Shown here: positions 37,501 through 46,500 of the stretch, piece by piece
How positions within the stretch are numbered: the stretch's first letter is position 1
Layout of the letters: each line of letters starts with the position of its first letter
NCBI GenBank assembly: GCA_031769625.1
Contig: JAUIMM010000737.1
Span: forward strand, 1,835,501 to 1,899,500
DNA length: 64,000 nt
DNA from: Taudactylus pleione
Taxonomy: Eukaryota > Chordata > Amphibia > Anura > Myobatrachidae
Reading direction: 5' to 3'
Notes under the pieces: model-generated
The model's input: the letters and a program-made list of their open reading frames with translations, nothing else
What the model was told of the DNA's origin: nothing
Databases searched by the model: none
Made by a program: the position numbers and the translations under genes

Positions 37501-40500
37501 TTGGATGGAATAGGATAGGATTGTGATAATACTGATCTGGGATGTCTAAATTTGGGATTTGGAGAGATCTACAGGAAGGGGTGTAAACAGGCACCTCCAA
37601 TACCCCAATTATAGAGCCACCCCGATCGGTGGTAACTGACTGGGGCAACTACACTATTTCCGAGACGACTAGAACAAGCGCTGCGATAAGCTAAACCATT
37701 TAGGGGGGTACGGCAGCTCTGCAGAGCAGGGTCCTCTCTGGCTGGTTATTCCATGTAACTCGGTATAGTACATCACTTATAGGGTGGGACGTCGGCAAAC
37801 AGGATATAACTCAGGTAACAAGCAGGGCTTTGTGTCTGCAGCGCTCAGAGATTCCAGCAGATGGCGCTGTTGGACAAAGGAGATCAGGCGATAACACCAA
37901 ATAAAGCAAATCCGAGAGTGTGCGCGACGTTTATAGATCGTAGCGCTGAGCATGTAAGGATAGGTGCGCGGGAAAAGATCCCTCTCTGTGCAATTTAGGC
38001 TGCCGTGACCTTTCAAATTCTGTTTTGTTTAGTGCAAATAGTCACAAAATTAAATTTAACACCACAGGGGTGTTATCAGGTACAAGCAGAAATGAACGAC
38101 CCCGCAAGTGTAACAACATTCAGAATTAGTGCAAGAGACCCTTCCGATAACTGGTGCACCTCTGCGTACGCACAATTCTGCCTAACCCGCAGCTTGCGCC
38201 GACAGACCCTCGCTAATCATACCCCACGTGCAAACATTCGGTTAACACCCAGTCGCGCCCCTTCAGCTGCAGATGTGACTGAAGCGTGCGCTAGGCATTG
38301 GAGGATGCGCAGAGTGAAAAGCGAGCACGCGTTATCACCTGCGTCTCGGCCCCAACGTCCTAACTGTGGGCCTGATTCAGAGATGGAGGCAGGGCCGGTG
38401 GTAACGCAGCTGAGCAATGTTTTGCTACCTCGCATGCGCCAAAGGTCCAGAAAACCATTATTGCGCACCCACGAACCCAAGTGTCCTATGACGTTCGCAA
38501 TTCCAAACTAAATGGCTAACACTCAGGACGGGGTTTGCGGTCCCCGGGCATATCAGGGTGGAGACTTGTAGGGTGACCTTAAGTGAGGGACTTTTCCATG
38601 GGCATGTTTGGGGAGTGGGTCACGGACGTGACCGGGAACGCTGCAATCCCGATTAGAATGCTTCTGCGCCCATGATTATTTGGATTAGAGTAGACCGTAG
38701 GCTACAGCAAATGTTGATGGCGCGACCGATGTTGGAGTTTTTACAATCTCCATCACAAATGCACAGACAACGCAGCCTTGAAATCGGGCGTCTCAGCGCT
38801 CGTACCCTCAATCGCACCGTCCCGCACAAAGAGAAGGCTGAGATTAGCATCTGCATATTCCAGTGACCACCACTGCGAGAACGTCTGCGACCGCGTTACC
38901 AATCATGTCTGAGCCAGGCCCTTGGTGAAGGATTTACAAAAGATCATTACGTCCATGGGGTCCCCTTATGGTCTCGGAAACCAAAGATAGAGATTGCAAG
39001 CTCCGTAGCCCAGGGATATGTGATATGTAGCACTGCATGGAGCTAGATCTATGACCTAACAAAGTACAAATAAACGCTCGGACCTAGGTATACAGTATAT
39101 AGGTTACCCGCCTGGCATTAATGACATAGTCACATAAGTGTATCGCAAACGCACATTACGTACATTCTGCCTAAACGTCATAGAAAAACCCCCCGACCCA
39201 GGAAGATCTCGCTTACTTCTTCATGAGTCCTGCAAGTCTCTGGCATTCTTCCTTGTCGTAGAACCAGATTCCATAGATACAAACTGGGAAACAGAAAAAG
39301 AAAAATGAGAAATCTGTTGCATAAAATGTTCGGAATCAAACCTACAACCTCTATACATCAGTATATGGTCAGTATTGCAACTTTCCTGAGATGAGGGTTA
39401 GCCAGCCTGCTCGCATGGACCAGTTCAGTTACGTAACGCGTTCATGCCGCTGCTCCCCCTGACCCGGTGCCAGGACGAATAAATAAAATACCTGTTCCAT
39501 CTCTCCCACACTCCGAGCCGGATGGCCTGGAGCCTCGCGGGGACACAAATTCCATTTACACTCCGATAACAAGTGTGAAAACCAGACGTAATATCTGCCG
39601 TACGCTGCAGAAAGACCTGATTTATGCTGAACTCCTGGGAAAGCTCAGTGGCCGCTACAGGTCTATGGAGGAAGAGGCGCAGGCTGTTGGGGGGGGGGGG
39701 GGGGGTGGAAATAGTTTCCTTTTATACTTAAATTCTTTTTTTGTACTTTCTGCCGCATTCTCTCTTTTTTTTTTTATGTTGGTATAACGCTCACTTGTAA
39801 TGTAAGTGATTGTTTTAGCCATAGACGTTCCTGTGCTCAATAACAGAGTATTACATATTCATGCTACAATGTGCTGAACAACGGCCATCCACAGTACAGG
39901 ACGTTCTTTCAAAATAAATAAAACCGAGCTACAATGCAGGACTTCTCAGGACAGGCCTCCCCAATACGGTATTAGGACTGGTCAGAGCTTTATTCGGCTG
40001 TTTCTATTAAACATTTGCTAGTTGTTTTCCCCCCTTAGATCCCATTGTGTGGGCTGCGCATACGATGTAGATAGGATTTATGGTGATGACAGCGGATCCC
40101 GTCGTGCTGGGTTCTGGGCACTTGACCTGCAGGACGACGTTATCTCCCCCCGCTCTCTCCAACTTTAGACCTTGTATCAGGGCCGTCGGTGGCCGAGATG
40201 GAAAGCAGAGCCCCTCGCGACTGGGTGAAGTGGGCAAATGACAGCCGGATAAGTCCAATCTCCCCGCAGGTGGCAATCAGTAATACTACACTGGATGGCA
40301 TCGGGGAGGGGGGGGGGTGACGACAAATCTGGGAAGGGAAGAGACAAAATCTATTCCACATGGTGGGTCCTGGTTCCTTTTGCTGATCCTGGACTGTTGC
40401 TACGAGAGCGCTCGGGACGTTACCTATGTATTAAGCGCGGCAGAATCATAGAGAATTATCGAAATGTACCACTCCTTCATCCGACAGGCCACGGCCACCT

Positions 40501-43500
40501 ACAAGCCTATGCCCAAGGACATGGCGCGGCGGCCCAGTTTATTCTGGAAGGGGAACATGGTATCGGAGATTGAGATGGACTACGTACACATTCCTCCGGG
40601 AGGTAAGAAGGCGAATTCTGTACCACTGTATTATACAACATGCACCGTGATAATGTGAGATGTCGTCATACTGGGGCAGGTGGGACACATGGGTTGGGGG
40701 CACTATGGTTACTGAACACTTATTAAACCAGAAAAACGGTGCTCGTAGAATGTTAGTAACTAGTTACGTGAGCTGTAACCTGCGTCAGGAACGAAGGTTT
40801 CTGGCAAAAACGAACGCTTTGCGCAACACGAGCTATAAAGTGCCATAGAATAAACGTGCGGCAGTTTCTGGACATTGTCATTTCCTGGCTAGAAAAACGC
40901 AGCAAATCAGTGACACCAGAGTGACAGCGCAGCCGTGCACTGGGATTGTGCGGATGAGGACACTGCGGCGTTGGCCAACGCACGCATTTAGTGGATATTC
41001 TAAAAGTACTTAGTGATCTCTTCTAACACAGAGCTGACAATCGTTCACGTCCACAGGAGATTATTTTCTCGACGTGCCACAGTTCTCCCCGTGCGTGTAA
41101 AACGCATTATCCGCACACCATTAATTAGTCGTGTAAAGCGACGCTATACATAGAACACGTAATCTACAACTGCTGAGCGCCTGTCACAGCACAAATTCCA
41201 GCCTCAGCCCAGCCGCTGCCCGAGTTTGCTCCGTGCTGGTGCTTTGTGGCTTACGATTGAGCTGGCGGTCTCCTCCGTGCGGCATCTGGAGCCCGCTGTG
41301 GGCTGATCTCTCAGTGAAGGCTGTAATTATAGGCTAATGGCAGAACACAAAAAGTTATTTGTTGGGGACCGTCACTCTGGCGTATTCAGTGCTTAAAAAG
41401 GTTTATTTACTTGGAACATCGCGATCTGCAGCGTCTGACACCTTTATAAAGAGGGCGGCTGAGATTTTACCAAGCTGTAACAGGTTTGGCATGAAAAGCG
41501 CTCTCAGGAGCTGGTTTATCGTTAGGCTAAACTGGCTGAGGAATCCCTTATAGTAGATGTAGTAACAGGTGACCGATATTTGCAGCGTTTCCTAGGCACA
41601 CGGGGTCTGCGGTAGCCAGATAGACAGAGGTTTCCCTTCCCAGGGCACGGTCACGGCTATATACACCGTACGGCACGGGACCAGGACGGTCTTCCCGTAT
41701 TACGGTTACAATGCCGAGATCCCAGACGCGTCACAGATCATTAGAGGACAATCCCTTGCACCCATTTAAAATAGCAAATATCTAAGATTCTGTCACTGGA
41801 CATATATATCCTTTTGAATCTGCTTAGAAGAGAGATTTATATGTTACCTATATTAGCGTCATCAGTATCGGCCTCTGCAGACGGTTCAGAGGGCCCGAGT
41901 TAGAGATGGACTTTAACGCGACCGCGGCTGCTGTTTCGTACGAAACGCAGCTGCGAAAATATGCTAATGGTTGCCAAGATCACCTGAGCATAAGGACGCC
42001 CAGTGCCGCCTTCTCATCTGTGTACGACGTAGCTTACCTGCGTAAATATAGATAACACTGACTCACATCGAGCGGCCATCTTACTCTTGCGGCTGGTCAG
42101 ACACTGCGGCTCTCCTCGCACGCTGAGAGCTCTCATACTGCGACGACCAATTTATGCACGCCCATGAAACGGCGTTCAAATGGCCAGACGCGTCTGCGCT
42201 TATACGCATGCGCACTGGAGATCACTTGATCTGCGTAAATATCGCCATCACATCAGTTTCTACATCAGGCCTAGAGCCCTGGTGACTGCGCTTATTTGTG
42301 CCGCTTATACGCTGTACGGGTCTCCAGTCACGCTGCATGCGTGGGCCTCAGCACAACAGATTACTTACCAAGAATTAGTTTGGGGACAAAGAATAAAAGT
42401 AATATTATAAAAGTAACAGCGATGGCCGCCACTTCCCGCAGGGGGGCGCACATGGGCTTCTAGGCAACTCTGGCCGGGCCGGAACGGTCGCTAAGCTTTG
42501 CTGCGGCTGCAGGGAATGAGGACGTGCGAGTAACCGGATGAGAGAATGGATTCTTTAGAACGTTTGGGAGATTAGATGTGTTTGGAAGATTTGGGACATG
42601 ACACAAATACTGGATAATGACTGGAGGCCCCACAGGGCAGGTGTCTTGCAGTGTTCCCTATACTTAATGCCTCTGCTTAGTAATTATAGCTGCGATGCCG
42701 CGCGGCAGCTGGTGGCTCCCTGTTTCGGGGCGGTTCTCGTGCTGTCAGTGGGAGTCTGTCTCTCAGGAACTCTCCTCGCTGGATACACAAAGCTCTACTA
42801 TTACAGACAAATATATGCACTTAATGTACCGACGCCACGATTAGCCTCGTCCGGCGGAGGCCAGGTAGTCACAAGGCGGCCACACATTAACCGTTACCAG
42901 ATTATATCAAGACACCTGAAACAAACCACACCCATAATCCTGTATAAAACCACAACCAAGGGGGAAATGATCAAAATTTATTTGGGATAAAAACAAAAGA
43001 AAGAACATTTGTAGTCACCGCCCAACTGGCAGCTACGACGCCATCTTTTTTTTTTGTTTTAACCCACCAGAAAACTTGTTCGTGTGTTTTCTCCCTCCCA
43101 CCCCAATGGTGACAGTTGTGATGCTGCTAATCCCACTATAAAAGGGACGGGGTTATACACTTAGACATGCTGGTAAAGCGGCGTGGTTAGACATAACGCA
43201 GTCCCCTTTAAAAGCGCGGTTAGCAGCATTACAACCGTGTCGCCATAACGCCCGTCGGCACTTCTGCCAGTTGAGAATCTAACAGCATCCCCATGGCAGC
43301 GCCATTCCGTAGGCTGGACCAATGCATGCGCTCTATGTACTGCCCACATCACCCACAGAAGATTAGCGGGCTGCACCCTGGCACTCATTAGTGCCGATCA
43401 CAGATGGGCGGCACCCGCTGCCCATAGGGGACCACTGCCCGCATAGCCCTCATCTCCCATTCCCAGAAAATATACTCTCAAAACCACCAAAAAAAGTAAC

Positions 43501-46500
43501 CATGTATGTAACCATGTATGTAATATGTTACATAACAGCAGATGGAAAATCAGACAGCGTCGCTTATGTGCAGTAGCTGGCCCCTACCTGGGTGACTGCG
43601 AGGGTCTTACTTTAGACCACTATAAAGTCCCTACACAAACACTGTATGATGCAGATCAGGGCACATGGTGTCAGAGGTGGCACTTTATAGGTTATATCCT
43701 TATATCCCCCCCCTCCTCGTATACTCACACCTGGCGTTCCTGTACAACAGAAAGGGGTCTTGGAGCTGGAAATCCAGGTCCTTAGTAATGGGCTCCGTGC
43801 GGTTCTCCATGCTCAGCCGATTCATAATGGTGAAGCCGTGTTTGGGGGAGGCGGATCTGCGGGGATACAATAAGCAGGGGGCAATGAGACTGTACAGACA
43901 CCCTGCTACCCCTACACAGGGGAACAGAGGGCCTGATTCAGAGTCGGACGCTATTTGCGCTCGCTCGTTCAGAAAAAGGGGCTGGCTATTTAAATTAAGC
44001 GCTCGCTCTTTGCGGTCTGTTGACGCCTCTATGTCTGAACGAGCGAACGAACCATGCGCTCACTATTTTGGAAAAAACGCCCCCTGGCCGCTCGCATCCT
44101 ACGTCATCTCCGCTATTTATTTGATTAATCGAGTACATCGAACGGCGTATGAACTGCTCGCAGTGCTTGTGGTTGGATTTTCCTACCGCAATCATGCGAG
44201 CATTTCAGGCTAAAAGACAACCAAGTGACGTGGTCGATGACGCTGCTTTGTTAATTATGCACACCCTTAAAACGCCCGCTTTGACCGTTTGGCACGCCTG
44301 CGTTCGGATCTCCACTCCCCCGTTTTCAAGCACCTTCCCCTGTTACCACCCACAAACGCCTCATTATGTCACTCAAATTAGCAGGCACTCGCTATTTAGC
44401 GAGCACACGATTTTCGACCGCACTGACTGGTTCGTGCATGCGCATTACAACCCATACGCATGCGCAGATGTGCGAACATCGCTCGGAGCGAACGAGCGGC
44501 CGCTTACGAGCGGCTCTGAATCAGGCCCAGAATTCCGTGCAAGTAGGTAAATAAACACCCCCTGATTACATGACTAAGGGAAGTCACCATCACCAACACT
44601 TCTTTTGTGGAGGGGCTGCAGGGGGTTAAAGAGACTACTATACAGATATAAGCCCTGTGATATCTGTGAGAGTCTCCGGGAACAGTAAAGAATGTTGGGA
44701 AGGGGGCGTTAGGCGTGTGAGATCTTTTACTTATATAAAGCCCCTATTATACCAGCAATTACAAACCTGTGACATCCTTAAATATGGGGATGCTACAGGA
44801 AAGTGTTAGATGCGCCCTCAGGCAGACTGTATCTGGCCACTAAATAGACACCGTGGTCATCCCAGCACCCTGCACCTGCTAACACCCGTGCAGTTCCTCT
44901 ATTCTCCATGGGGTGTCGCTCTCTGCTGCAAAGGTCCGCGCCAGAATGGACACTCACTTCACCGCCTGGACCCGGCAGGCGTCACTGGAGGCGCTGAAGC
45001 CGTCAGGAGCAGACAAGTCAATGCTAGCCCACCAGGGACAATATTTCGACATTATAACAACATGTTGACCTTTCATCAGTGTCTACATGGAGAATGTCGA
45101 CATTTTGACCATGAGCCTCCAAAACACGCAACTCGGCTCTTACCCTCCTGCCAGCACACGGGTCATGTGTATACAGAGGGGAGGGTGAGACCGGGCCTGT
45201 ACAGAGCAGACCTATAGCGCTGGGGGAGGGGCTACATGGAGGCTCAGGTTATTATGGGGCAGGGGGGCTGTATGGCAAAATTACAGGAACATACTGTACC
45301 TCAACCTCGGAGGGGACCCGTTACATGTGACACAGGAGCACTATAATAACCAGAAACGTGGAGAGGAGCAATGTGTACCAGCCTCGGACCACGCACAGCA
45401 GGAAACCATTTATAGACACTACATAATACAAGGCCGCTCACCTGGTGTATACAAACAGCGTTCCCTCCACGTCAGTCTTCTCCTGAAAGGACATGAGAAT
45501 ATCAGCCCCATACACTTATCTCCCCCCATAAAGGGACAAGCAGCGTAAATGAACAGTTTTTAATGTTTAAAACAAGAATTCCCACAGAGACATTTTATGC
45601 ACAGAGCTCCTCAGCTGGATGGAAGCAATTGTCTTCTGTTATCAGTTGGATCAAACTTGTGTTGTCCCTGAATAAAATGGCTAATTACTATGTACGGGAC
45701 ACAGCAGAGGTGCCGTCCTATCACAGGGCACAGAGAAGGGACATGTCACAAGCAAAGCGCACAGGTTACGCGAACGTCCGCACACTGCGAATGCGTCAAA
45801 GAAATAAGGCAGATTCTGCCCATGTGCTGGATCAGGTATCCGCACACAGACGGAGTTTGCTAGCGCGTGCGGATTAAAAATCGGTCTGCTGACAGACTGC
45901 GCTGCCCATGAAATAGACGTTTGAACTATTACACAGCGGCAACGTCCGCTCTCATTCCCAGTGTGCGGAGATAGGATGTCTGTTTCAGATGGATATATGG
46001 CACTGCACATGGGGCTGGTGTAAATCCCAATTCTAAAGATGGCGGCTGCGTCAGCCACGCAAGAACAGTGGGCGGGACGTGATTCCACACGCAGTCACAT
46101 GGATTGTTACTATACAAAAGGTGGATTCTCACCCCCCCACCTTCATGTTCTAACTGTACCCCCTTCTCTTGCATGCAGGTTTCCCATAGTGCACTGCTTT
46201 AACCCCAAAAATAGCTGAAAACAGCCAAAATGTGACTAAATCCTGTGTACAGCCCTCGTGGGTCAGGCAAGAACACTGCACCGGCTAATGGTGACACCCA
46301 GAGCAGACAGAAGGTGGCGCCATTGCTACAGGGTTCCTAGAGGAGCTCCCGCCACATACAGAAAGGTGGCCATAGTGTGACAGGAGCCTGTATTCATGGG
46401 AACTAATCACTTCTAGGTCAGTCACAAAACTGGACACAACTCTATATAAATATGATAAAGAACATAAATACTATTACACACTACGGCTATTATAACATTC

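Noticed and set aside
38005..38511. 168-codon plus-strand frame in intron 4
   Set aside because: GC-rich sequence running into a MITE, no domain, antisense to DCP1B.
42598..42990. 130-codon frame with a hydrophobic stretch
   Set aside because: One hydrophobic segment alone is not evidence; no splice or similarity support.
43731..43856. Exon 3 ending at 43731 with donor GTGTGA
   Set aside because: It would shift the frame into exon 4 and lose the IYGIWFY strand; the GTGAGT donor 2 nt further on keeps it.
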